Part shown: piece after piece, positions 11,025 to 20,125 of the stretch | Layout: each line of letters begins with the position of its first letter | How positions within the stretch are numbered: position 1 is the first letter of the stretch | Assembly: GCA_016648135.1 (NCBI GenBank) | Contig: JADDOH010005095.1 | Span: forward strand, 1-64,000 | Length of the DNA stretch: 64,000 nucleotides | Reading direction: 5' to 3' | DNA from: Agrypnia vestita | Taxonomy: Eukaryota > Arthropoda > Insecta > Trichoptera > Phryganeidae | Made by a program: the position numbers and the translations under genes | Notes under the pieces: model-generated | Databases searched by the model: none | Told to the model about the DNA's origin: nothing | What the model saw: the letters and a program-made list of their open reading frames with translations, nothing else

Positions 11025-12297
11025 TTAGGTCCTTACATATGAAATTGGCGTTTTGCCGTACTGGCAAATTTGATCTCAAATATCTTCTCTTTGGTTAGGA
11101 ATTCCAAATCCAAATTTATACAGCTATTTACTTATGTATTTGTGTTTTGAAAATTATAATTCATTTGTTTTTTCCTCAATTGTTTTTTTCTTTGCGTCAC
11201 TCAGTTTACAAAATGAAAAACTTGAAATATCGCGTTATTTACGAGTACGAGTTCCACCGTGGCACCAGTGCTGCAGAAACGGCTCGGAGGATTAATGATG
11301 TGTATGGCGACGGTGCCGCAAAAGAAAACATAGTGCGTTTTTGGTTCCAACGTTTTCGTTCTGGAAATTTCGACCTGCAGAACAAGGCCCGTGGACGGCC
11401 GGAGACCAAAGTTGATAATGAAGAATTGAAGGCTATTGTGGAAGCGGATCCATCGCAAACCACATCCGAGATAGCTGCAGGCTGCGGTGTTAGTGATAAA
11501 ACTGTTTTAATCCACTTGAAGCAAATTGGTAAGGTGAAAAAGCTTGAAAGGAATTGAGTGAAGCAAATCAACAAACGCGCGTTGACTGCTGCTTTGCATT
11601 ACTCAACCGGCACAATAAAGAAGGGATTTTAAATCGAATCATTACCTGTGATGAAAAGTGGATCCTGTACGATAATCGGAAGCGCTCATCGCAATGGCTG
11701 AACCCTGCCGAACCAGCCAAACCATGCCCCAAGCGAAAATTGACTCCAAAAAAGTTACTTGTGAGAGTTTGGTGGACTAGTGCTGGTGTCGTTCACTACA
11801 GCTTTCTTAAATCTGGCCAGACGATTACGGCAGATGTCTATTATCAGCAACTGTAAACCATGATGGAAAAGCTAGCTGCTAAACAACCGAGGCTGGTTAA
11901 TCGCTCTAGGCCACTGCTGCTTCCTGATAACGCTAGACTACACACTGCACAACAGACGGCTACCAAATTAGAGGAGCTTCAATTGGAATGTCTAAGACAT
12001 CCACCGTACTCTCCGGACCTTGCCCCAACAGATTACCATTTTTTTCGAAATTGGGATAACTTCTTGCAAAGGAAAAAATTCAACTCCGATGGGGCAGTCC
12101 AAACCGCCTTCAAAGATTTTATTGATTCCCGTCCGAATGGTTTTTTTAGTAAAGGGATCGATGAACTACCTATGAGATGACAAAAGTGCATAGATAGCAA
12201 TGGTACATACTTTGATTAAATAAATATATTATAATAAAAAAAAATCGGCTTTATGGTCCTCCCATACTAAACGCCAATTTCATATGTAAGGACCTAA
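11025..12297 (+). mobile_element. Mariner element, copy 2 (1273 bp)
   Basis: Sister of the element at 5426-6711, in the same orientation. Terminal repeats start TTAGGTCCTTACATATGAAA at 11025 and end at 12297, and they match each other over 29 bp without a visible difference. TA lies on both sides (11023-11024 and 12298-12299). The length difference from copy 1 is almost entirely a 13-bp deletion in the gene. Separate TA duplications and different flanks show two independent insertions rather than a segmental duplication. Confidence 0.95.
11213..12219 (+). pseudogene. Mariner transposase, multiply broken
   Basis: Starts at the ATG at 11213, equivalent to 5614 in copy 1. A 13-bp deletion at about 11551 removes most of the WVPHEL linker motif and shifts the frame, ending it at 11557. 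The second part is open from about 11554, then hits a nonsense codon (TAA, 11854-11856) where copy 1 has a glutamine. Later a TGG tryptophan has become TGA at 12178-12180. The catalytic aspartates in CDEKW, PDNAR and TDYHF remain, but the residue before the second has changed from H to P. The frame would end at the TAA at 12217-12219. It cannot make transposase, and it is more decayed than copy 1. Confidence 0.93.
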
Positions 12298-12299
12298 TA

Positions 12300-12682
12300 A
12301 TATAAACTCGAATTGGGAGACAAAACTTTCTGGCGAATTATACGTGAAATAATTAAGCTAGTTAATTCGAAAGGGAGGTGTCACACAAGCCCCCGTGGGC
12401 GGTCATAAGTCTGGTTTCCCATTAATCTAATCCAAGGGAACCTAAACAGGATCTGGCACAACCCAAAAGGTTGGAAGAGCCACGTAGATGGTATCTGGCC
12501 CACTCGTGTTTGGGCAGGGACACTCAAAGCGTGCGCCGGCAATGAGACTGTTGATTCCACAATCAGATTAAACAACAAACGAACATTATACTTTTTGAAT
12601 GTATGTTTTATTTAAATAAATCAAAAATAATCACGAATTGATTAAGGATTAAAGAGTTAAGGTTGTTATTACGGTCGTTAGA
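12300..12682. other. GC-richer spacer of unknown nature
   Basis: From about 12375 to 12570 the base composition is more balanced than around it. A plus-strand frame stays open for about 70 codons (about 12410-12615) and a minus-strand frame for 65 codons, but neither has a recognisable domain. A 15-bp stretch GATTAAGGATTAAAG at 12640-12654 recurs, with one difference, at 13054-13068, just beyond the following foldback element. Confidence 0.4.
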
Positions 12683-13054
12683 CATATTTGACTGTAACTG
12701 GTTGCGGATATTTTATACGAACCGTATGTTTTTCCACGATACGATTCTCGACGTTTCGTTGAATTCTTATTCAAAGTCATCAGAAAGACGATCTTTACCC
12801 GCGGACGTAGAGGGCAGACTGATTACTGCTTTCGAGGGCGTAAATTATATGCACTTTGTTGTTGTGAACACTCCACATCAAAGTACATATAATTTACGCC
12901 CTTGAAAGCAGCAATCAGTCCGCCCTCTACCTCCGCGGGTAAAGGTCGTCCTCCTGATGACGTTGAATAAGAATTCAACGAAACTTCGAGAATCGTCTCT
13001 CGGAAAAACATACGGTTCGTATAAAATAACCGCAACCAGTTACAGTTAAATATG
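12683..13054. mobile_element. Foldback element, 175-bp inverted arms
   Basis: Left arm 12683-12857 and right arm 12880-13054 are inverted copies with about 15 mismatches over 175 bp, around a 22-bp loop. The transcript would form a long hairpin. Both arms contain an open frame with the same theme: an FYTNRMFF motif, TIL-VSLNSYS, LPA-VEG, GVNYM. Several of the differences between arms are conservative (D/E, K/T). A 15-bp direct repeat (GATTAAGGATT-AAG) at 12640 and 13054 brackets the unit asymmetrically and may be a remnant target duplication. The superfamily is not identified. A duplicated and inverted fragment of a larger repeat is the alternative. Confidence 0.75.
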
Positions 13055-13231
13055 ATTAAGGATTGAAGCTAATAATAATTTTTTCTTCTAATTTTGTCCT
13101 CTCTTGGCCTTTCAATAGTAAGAGGTGAAGATATGGTTATATTATATTTGAAAACGATATTAAATATATGAGAAATCAAAATTATATTTTCAAATTTGTA
13201 ATTTCAAACATAATATTACCATGTTACAGTT

Positions 13232-13297
13232 GAACGTCAGGACAGTAGAGTATGTTTCTCTATCCTCTCTGCCTACCTCCACGGGGAAACGGCGTGA
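13232..13297 (+). pseudogene. LINE C-terminal remnant (SILSAY motif)
   Basis: Twenty-one codons plus stop read as the extreme C-terminus of the same LINE family found on the minus strand at 23752-24435: a QD-SRVC block, then SILSAYLHGETA and TGA at 13295-13297. The non-coding DNA after it (GGTAAGTAAGTT) also matches the sequence beyond that copy. Only the 3' tip survives, which is normal for 5'-truncated LINE insertions. Confidence 0.65.
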
Positions 13298-13299
13298 TG

Positions 13300-14490
13300 G
13301 TAAGTAAGTTATTTAGTTATATTACCATATAATGAATATTCTTATTTCTTTATCAATTTACTTTATCTCACGTTAATACATTTAAAAAAAAAAATATTAT
13401 TGGGGCAGTAACAACAAAAGGAAAATTAAACATAAAAATGTTATATATAAACTAACATACAAATACAGATAATAGGCTTAGATGTTAATGCAACTAAAAA
13501 CAAATTTCGTAATAACTATATTATTTCGTAATAACTATAAAAATAAAAAATAAAAGAAGGAGAGGGCAAAGTTACTGGCGCAAGGCGGAGGGGATATTAG
13601 ACTCGAGTAGAGCTAATATACTCAAGTAGAGTTATAGCAATATGTCATTTAAAATTTTTCCTAAACTAAGATCATTTTGAAACTCTACAAAGTTGACGTC
13701 GATTCTATCAATAGTAATATTATTATATTTTCACAATTAGTTTACGTTCGAGTGTTTTCAGGAAATACAAGAAAACATAACCTATGTATTATCGTGGCTA
13801 AGCATTTTCGAGTGTTTTCAGAAAATACAACCTATTATTGTGGCTCGTGTATGACGGTGATTTTTCGGCTGGAGTTTTTTTTTAGATATTATGCCTCTAC
13901 GTTTTTTCTTAGACATTTTGTTTCTATAACCTTTCTGGCCGACTTTTCGATTCCATTGCAGGGTTAATCATCATGGCTGATGTTTTGAACACAAGACATA
14001 ATAATAATAAAAAAATATACTTAAGTATTTGTTATGTAAGCAAAGTTCTGTATAAATTGACTTAAATTAATAATAATTATGTATTGGCTATAAATATTTA
14101 AAATATTATAGTTAAAACTCACTCACTCCTGGATATACTTAGGCCTCTTTCATACCCTTCCGTCCTTCTCTCATCTTTTAAACATGTCTTCTCCCCCACA
14201 GCTGCTATTTCCTCGGTCCATCTCTTTAAGGTCTTATATATAATACAAAAATATTACACGTTATATTTACAATATAAAAATATTATACAACGATTTATTA
14301 TAAAAAACCAAGGGTAAGCATTCTGGTGTAGCGGGTTTTAATTAATCAAATCGATGCGGTTTTATCGAAATTTGTTAGGAGAGACAATCGTTCATTCGCG
14401 CGAATTATAATGTAACGAGATGCTGGAGATTTGGCCGGTGGATGAACAAAGAAATAGACACGAATATTGCAGTAAATATGAACAACAAAT
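13300..14490. other. AT-rich spacer with dispersed repeat pieces
   Basis: No gene recognised. The segment near 13925-13990 (CTGGCCGACTTTTCGATTCC, then CATCATGGCTGATGTT) resembles 47865-47910, part of a dispersed repeat with a CATCA-GGCTGATG signature. The open frame at 13677-13967 covers the local duplication and this repeat and is not called. Confidence 0.45.
13747..13846. repeat. 60-bp imperfect tandem duplication
   Basis: TTCGAGTGTTTTCAG at 13747 recurs at 13807, each followed by AAATACAA, an ACCTAT block and TATT-TGTGGCT. The second unit lacks an internal stretch of about 15 bp. Confidence 0.75.
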
Positions 14491-14985
14491 AAGGAGAAAT
14501 CCTACCTTTTCAATTCTGGATGTTGGATAAGAAATGGAAATGCCTCTTTCTTCCTTTTAATTTTAATCTTCCAAATAAAGATTCTTGGTCCAACTGCAAC
14601 TCGAGATGACACAATCCACGGCTGCCGTATATTCCAATACAAGTGCTTATGCGGGTTATAAGATAATATTTTCTGAACAATGGTCCAAAAAACGAACTTT
14701 TAAGAGATGCGGTACAACGCGGTTTCTTCACTCAAGTCAGGCAATTAACAGGTAACAGGTGATAATGCGGTAGGAATTAAAAATGCGATCGAGTCCATAC
14801 AGGACCAGAGATGTCGCTAGGCGTATTGAAAAAAGGCGGAGGATGGAGTGGGAATGAATTAGAGATAAAGATAGGATTATAGGGATAGGATTGGTAGGCC
14901 TTCATCTTACTGAAGCTCCATTCACCACAATCATCGCCTCCATTTCTCCATATTTAACACTGGCCAAACCACATTCTATTAAAAA
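14490..14985 (+). repeat. Dispersed repeat H, copy 1 (about 500 bp)
   Basis: Collinear with 55110-55612 in the same orientation. Shared blocks in order are AAATCCTACC near the start, a GATAATATTT-CTGA block, GGTCCA-AAAACGAACTTTTAA, GATGCGGTACAA-GCGGTTTCTTCACTC, GCGGTAGGAAT, GAGTCCATACA, AGATGTCG-TAGGCGTATT, GGAGTGGGAAT, and GGATTGGT-G, ending in AACA-GGCCAAACCA. Two diverged 0.5-kb copies mark an undescribed dispersed repeat. No terminal repeats or coding capacity were seen. Confidence 0.75.
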
Positions 14986-15096
14986 AATCGTTATATTTAT
15001 ACCACAAGTTTTATTAAATATCCAGCTAATCGGTTTCGGATCTCAAGCATCATCAGGACAGTATTTAACCACAAAAAAGGTAAGTATTTTCTGTTT

Positions 15097-15250
15097 TATG
15101 AGCAATTGCTCCCATATTAGCCGTACAGTTTTGCCACCTAAATTGGCATTATTTTAATGCTAAAGCGTTCATTCTCACTGCACTCAAGTAATTATAAGCG
15201 GCGCGGCAAGACGACCACACAAAAATCCTTCACTGTCTCTATGCATGACG
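15097..15250 (+). repeat. Dispersed repeat F, copy 1
   Basis: Begins ATGAGCAATTGCTCCCATAT, then a CACC-AA-TTGGCATT block, and ends with AAGCGGCGCGGCAAGACGAC and a TTCACTGTC block. Two relatives lie at 38255-38430 and 57748-57915 with the same block order. The family could be a SINE or a LINE 3' end; no poly(A) tail or duplication was defined. Confidence 0.6.
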
Positions 15251-15309
15251 ATGGAAAATGTTTACAGGTGTCTCATAGCTTATAACAAAAACTTTATTAG
15301 ATTTACCTC

Positions 15310-15658
15310 ATATCAATAGTTAAGGAGATATGCAATATCAAACTTCGAATTATTTTTCAATATTTCTGACATATTTTTTAAAAAACGTTGAACTAGCATT
15401 ACAGTAACTTATATCGATCATGAAAAAATCACCTGCTTCAAAACAACTCAAATAAAATGATAAAAACTTCTTAAAAAAATCAATTTTCAATTTATGCAAA
15501 GTTTTTATCATTTTATTAGACTTGTATTAGAGCGAATGATTTTTTCGTAATCGATAAAAGTTACTGTTGGGACAATTCAACTTTTGCAAAAAATAAGTCA
15601 GAAATATTGAAAAAAAAACGCAAACTCTAATATTGCATATCTCCTCAACTATTGATTT
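15310..15658. mobile_element. Foldback element, about 160-bp arms
   Basis: Left arm (15310-15469) begins ATATCAATAGTTAAGGAGAT and right arm (15499-15658) ends with the inverse, ATCTCCTCAACTATTGATTT. Both also share a TTTTTCAATATTTCTGAC block and AAATGATAAAAACTT near a 29-bp loop. The sequence past the right arm (TCATGGTTTCTCGAACATTTTGACTC) has diverged relatives at 32791-32845 and 32982-33040, which suggests a dispersed family larger than the foldback. No coding content; superfamily unknown. Confidence 0.75.
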
Positions 15659-15724
15659 CAGGTCATGGTTTCTCGAACATTTTGACTCATTTTCAAGACA
15701 GAAATCAATCTGTAAATGTTTTGC

Positions 15725-15900
15725 TTCCAGCTATGAGACGCGCTGTATCAAACATAATAATTTCGTTTCCTGTCCGTCTGTCCGTCCGTCCGTAACTTCG
15801 TGTAACGTCCGTTATTTCATTCGAATTCACCGGGACTTGAACCCCGGGCCAGCAAACCTGAACCGACTGCTCAACGCGTGTTGCTACCACCGCCCCCCTG
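15725..15900 (-). mobile_element. SINE C fragment
   Basis: Read on the minus strand, GGTTTGCTGG followed by GGGGTTCAAGTCCCGGTG gives a tRNA-like B box (GGTTCAAGTCC), then AATTCGAATGAAATAACGG, ACACGAAGTTACGGACGGAC and ACGAAATTATT. The same order appears at 48003-48175 on the plus strand. The open frame at 15633-16043 on the other strand crosses this and the foldback and is not a gene. Confidence 0.6.
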
Positions 15901-16900
15901 TGGATCGCAAAAAAGATACTATAAATATATATGTGCTAGGGTTTAGCAAAGACGCAAACCAATGTTCCGTCACTTTTGACGGGTTAGAGCTAGTTTTGTT
16001 GTTAAAGGTTAAACAAAATAGATTCCACCACAACACATTATAAATGATACTGTCAGTTATGAAATATTAATTTCTCGGCGGTATAAAAGGTGGCGCAGGT
16101 AAAAGTTTTGGAAGCGCCGCGCCTGGAAGTTAGCCTTAAGCAGCCCCATAGGGAATGCTCTACAATCCGCATAATATAATATCGGAACACTGTGCAAATT
16201 CAGCAGCCCTTCGCGCCTTTTGGGGAACGAATCACAGACATTTGTAGGGATGATATACGCTCAGAAATAACTTCGTTTATACAGCTGACAGCATTGTACC
16301 TGGTGCTAGAGGAAGTGGTGATCAAGCGTCAACATTATGGACATATTATTTTACTGTTAATTACATAATTTTAATATTTAATTTATAAGAAGAAAAATAA
16401 AAAATAAATAAAAAATAAAATAAATAAATAAAGGAAAGACTTGAAGAGCATAAAAGAGCCGTAAAAACTTTAGTTGAAATTCAGAAATGGCAGAGGATGG
16501 CAGAATGGAGGGACATAAGTTTGATTCGAAATTATTATATGGGTGCAATAAAGGATGAAGAATGGACATCTTGGAGATTTTAGAAATAAATAATAATAAA
16601 ATAAATAATAGAAATATAATTAACATCCAGATACCACCCATAACCTCTCCACTCCTATCCATTCTAACATCTAACCCCGCCTCCGATCCCCACCAACATT
16701 ACACCCACCCAATCCCTATAAATTGTCTCGAATTATTTTTAATTTAGTTGTAAACGTGTTGTTATTGACAATGGGAGAAATCCCGAAAACGTTCTAACGA
16801 TTCAAAATAAATATAGTGGAATAAAACAGTGTTGTTTACCCTCATTTTTTTTAAATATTAAAAATGAATTTCAACAAAAAACTTGAACATTTAACGTAAT
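15900..16900. other. Mostly non-coding; one short coding-like patch
   Basis: Nothing was identified at 15900-16435. At about 16435-16590 one plus-strand frame stays open for some 50 codons and includes ERLEEHKRAV and DEEWTSW. It is vaguely reminiscent of the RxKEH part of Penelope-type GIY-YIG endonucleases, but too weak to assign. C-rich DNA at 16630-16720 holds no recognised gene. Confidence 0.35.
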
Positions 16901-17325
16901 TTTATTTGATCAATATTAAATCAATGAACTTTGTTAAAATCACTCATTTATTCAAAACACTCTAAATGTTTCATTACCAAAGGGTCCTTCTTCAAGAGAA
17001 TACAAAGTAAACTGAAGTCTGATTACAAGTTTAGCAGAAAAATTAAATGGGAAAGTCATAGACAAACAATGGCATACATAGATAACAAAGATAAAATGGA
17101 GACATTAAAATACCTGGTACCTAATTAATTTAAGCAGAGATGAAAACAGAAAGTTTTTAAAGACACAATGAACCTAGTCAATCAAAGATATAGAAAAATA
17201 AAAATGAAAAGATGATATTCAAATATATGGTACCTAATAATTCTAAGCAAAGATAACTACAAAAAGTGAACAGAACAATATACAAAGAAGCAAAGTACAA
17301 CAACAAATAAATAAGATTGGTGATT
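16900..17325. other. A-rich spacer
   Basis: A-rich on the plus strand, with an imperfect repeat of a TGGTACCTAAT-A block at about 17115 and 17230. The 65-codon open frame at 16931-17128 has no recognisable domain and simple composition. Confidence 0.4.
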
Positions 17326-17575
17326 TCAACAAAATGACGAAGAAAATATATATAAAGGATGATTGTTGTTAGCAAAGAGAGTCTGATTATGTATTATATT
17401 TAAATTAATATCAACATTTTTCCTTATTTCTAATTTGTCTAATTATACATTTCTAAATTTAAGGCCTTTGTTGATATCGAAAGAATGATTTATTTCAAGA
17501 AAATAGTTTGAGAATTCAGAATAAGTACCTTAAGTGTTATTTTATTCTTGTGTTAAAATTTCTATGGTACCAAAA
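17326..17575 (-). pseudogene. Penelope-like element: endonuclease and C-terminus remnant
   Basis: On the minus strand the sequence reads through three frames as RNFNTRIK-HLRYLF, then EFSNYFLEINHSFDINKGL, then LDKLEIRKNVDINLNIIHN, ending in a short hydrophobic and serine-rich tail and stop near 17326. This is the second half of a GIY-YIG endonuclease domain plus the conserved LEKLEI C-terminal region of Penelope-like retroelements. The order is the same in the fragment at 35771-36596. A stop replaces the conserved glutamate of the KEH motif, and at least two frameshifts are present. The RT part is absent. Confidence 0.7.
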
Positions 17576-18544
17576 AGTGATTTTGCGTGTATTGAAGAAA
17601 ATACATTATTCTATTTTTATTTCTGCTTCTTTAACCGAACATGCGGCAAAATAACTGTAGCAACACACTAGAATACATTGTGTAACGTAGAATATATTAT
17701 GTTACTTAGATATATTGTGACCTCACCGGGAACAGAATCCAAGATATAAGAATCATACTCACTGAACTTCAATTATGTTCATTTTAGAATTCAGCGCAAA
17801 TTTGAATTTGAATTATATGTACGTTTTCCCTGGCATGTCGTTTCAATTCTTGGTAATATCAAAAAATGAATCTGTGTATTTTGTGATGTGTTTTTCTACA
17901 GTAATTGTGCCTGGTCTTTTGTGGCGTTTAAAAGAAAGATCATAAATAATAGTACGGCTATCCCTGAATGTAATTACTTTATTCAATGTTGTAGGTTTCA
18001 CAGTTTTCAACATTATCATTAAGTAGACTATTTTTCTTAGGATAAGATTTTTAACGTTACCCAAGCGTAAAAAATATAATATTTCCAGTGAAATATTATA
18101 AAACATTTATTTTAAAAATAAATACACTACTGAGAAATTTATTAAAAACCAAATTAAATTATAATTAAAATTAAAGCAAATATCAAATGGTTATACAATT
18201 GTAGGTGTATATTAAAAAACATTATTATTTCCTTCTTCCAAAATTTAGTCCCATAATTATTTATCGTAAGGCATACACACGTATATGCGTATAAGAGTAT
18301 TTTGAATAAAATATTTTTTATTTATCTGGAAAAAAACTTTTACATTTGACTGGATATTAAAGAATATTTTTATTAATATTCCTATGTTTTTGAACTCGAC
18401 ATAAAAAAATTAATTCACGCAAGCTGTTGACATATTATTATAGAAGAAACGGAAAAAATAATGTATATTTAATTTGTACGAGTGCATATACTTGCCGTAC
18501 AACAAAGTGCACTTCCATAATTAATGAGAGCAAGCTGATGTGTT
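17576..18544. other. AT-rich spacer with a SINE B scrap
   Basis: The minus-strand open frame of 87 codons at 17843-18106 has no recognisable domain and is AT-driven. A short SINE B head fragment lies at 17716-17760 on the minus strand. The rest is A/T-rich. Confidence 0.45.
17716..17760 (-). mobile_element. SINE B head fragment
   Basis: TTGTGACCTCACCGGGAACAG is the inverse of the B-box end of the SINE at 34811 (CCCGGTGAGGTCACAA). Only the head end is present. Confidence 0.45.
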
Positions 18545-18664
18545 CCCGACGAGATTCACCTTTATCTTGACGCGAGAGATGTGTCTGCACCTGAAGATAT
18601 ATGGAGATTGCTGGAGGGTCCTTTGCATGCAGTTAACCGGCTTGCCATTCGTCTTCCAGACTAA
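18545..18664 (+). pseudogene. Helitron Rep/helicase fragment
   Basis: A 39-codon frame ending in TAA (18662-18664) reads DEIHLYLDARDVSAPEDIWR followed by a short segment and NRLAIRLPD. In Helitron proteins the region between the Rep nuclease and the Pif1-type helicase carries a conserved DEI--Y-DARYVSAPEA-WRL ... V-RLA-HLP block, and the match is close and in order. No other Rep or helicase motif was found on either side, so this is a short relic of an autonomous Helitron. It fits the Helitron-like ends seen at 31648, 51659 and 51986, though no direct link can be shown. Confidence 0.65.
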
Positions 18665-19999
18665 TTCTACTCACAAAAAGTCTGTGAGTCTTGCAGCACT
18701 GCAAAGACGATAGCAGAAAAAACATGTTACAGATTAGTTCCAGATTAAAGCGATTGATAGCCAAACATCTTTTCTACTCGTATCTCCTTTAACTCTTGTG
18801 CTTCCGAACAGCTGAAGAGTATTGGCCAAAAGGGGCAGCGTGGAGAAGACACGTTTATGTCTAAAACGTGATCTCTGCATCAAAAATAATTTGAGTTGTA
18901 CTACTTCTTCCGTATTTAAGAATTCAATTTAGGTACGTAAAAATTAATTCATACAGCCGGGTGCCAGACGCGCGCCTATGCTGCCTCCGCACCTTGTACT
19001 CAAGGTCATTCCATCAGCGATCGTTATCCCACTCAAAAGGTTTGATCATTGATAAAACATTGGTCAATGTGTAGTCTATTGCGGCAAACTTTAATCTAGT
19101 TTCACGTATTTATTTCTGTGTCAAATATTTTTCTCAATTATCTACCAAACCTTAGAATACTTCTATGACTTATTGCGCACAACAGTAAGACTATCTAGTG
19201 CTTAGAGAGGTTAACTGGTGTAGGTCAGTTAGGCCACCAAGCTGTTGTCGAGTGTCTTTGTGAGTTTCAGAGACTTGCATGCAGTGACGTGCTTCTCACC
19301 CCGGATTCAAGATAAGTCGAGTGTTCTTTAATTTAGTGTCTCCTCCTTTTGTCTCGGGTCTTTTACTTTCCAGTCGAGAACTAAACATTGAAGAAGATCA
19401 ATATTTTGCAATTCGTTCCTTGATCTCTCTTTTTTTTTTGTTTAACAACTTTTATTAACAAAATAATGTGACGAGAGTCAAAAACAATACATCCTACACG
19501 TAATCGAAACATCACAAAAACACCCAAGTTTTGTGTAAATCGCTAGTGAGAAGATTTATTGTGACCTCACTGGGAATCGAACTCGGAACTGGTTGTGTGA
19601 GAAGTCAGTGTTATGTCTATTAATTAAAATTTACGTTTTAGTTCTTTATTATTGAATTCATTTATTTCAATCCCGTCAAAATTGGCGGCATTTCATTGTT
19701 ATTCAATAATTGTCAAGATACAAAAATAACAATTCTGCTATTTTCAGAATACGGCCGAATATGTGATTATATTATATTGCTGTGCAACACCGAAAAAAAT
19801 CACGTACATAATATTTGGGGTATAAAAGAAATCACTGAGGATTGCAAATTTAAAATGTATTGAATTCGACACTTTATGTATCTCCTTCTTCTTCTTCTAT
19901 TCCTTATCCTAACGGGTAATTGCACCGCATAGAAGGTTCCAAGTTTTGCATTCCGCTTGGCCTCGCGTATTGTTGCGAACTTTTGTTTTATGTAGCTAT
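18665..19999. other. Non-coding stretch
   Basis: No gene recognised. A GC-richer patch at about 18955-19035 and another at about 19200-19390 have no relatives in the window. The minus-strand SINE B fragment at 19559-19622 lies here. Confidence 0.45.
19559..19622 (-). mobile_element. SINE B head fragment
   Basis: On the minus strand this matches the tRNA-like head of the SINE at 34811: the plus strand reads TTGTGACCTCACTGGGAATC GAACTCGGAAC, the inverse of GTTCCGAGTTCGACTCCCGG with its B box, followed by the inverse of the ACACAGACTTCCCAC region. The body is missing. Confidence 0.55.
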
Positions 20000-20125
20000 C
20001 TTTTCCAAAATCATGTTTCCTATAAAATCTCGAATTCAGTACTTTATATATTAGTAATCCTTGATGACTGTATTCATTTTATTTTGGATATTGCTGCATT
20101 TGCTTTTATTTCCCACACACTATGT
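20000..20125 (+). repeat. Dispersed repeat K, copy 1
   Basis: AAATCATGTTTCCTATAAAA, then TCTCGAATTCAGTA and a TTTTGGATATTGCTGC block, all recur in order at 62087-62235. Class unknown. Confidence 0.6.

Noticed and set aside
12823..13035. 70-codon minus-strand frame ending in NLRPRKQ as a retroelement protein
   Set aside because: Short and entirely inside the foldback; the NLRPR resemblance to gag/pol tails is too brief to rely on.
13677..13967. 96-codon plus-strand open frame
   Set aside because: Made of a local 60-bp duplication and a dispersed repeat; no domain.
15633..16043. 136-codon plus-strand open frame
   Set aside because: Runs across the end of a foldback and an inverted SINE C; no domain.
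16435..16590. Penelope-type endonuclease fragment
   Set aside because: ERLEEHKRAV alone is too short and the surrounding residues do not fit the three clearer PLE fragments.
17843..18106. 87-codon minus-strand open frame as a gene or as PLE RT
   Set aside because: No RT motif or other domain; composition explains the open frame.
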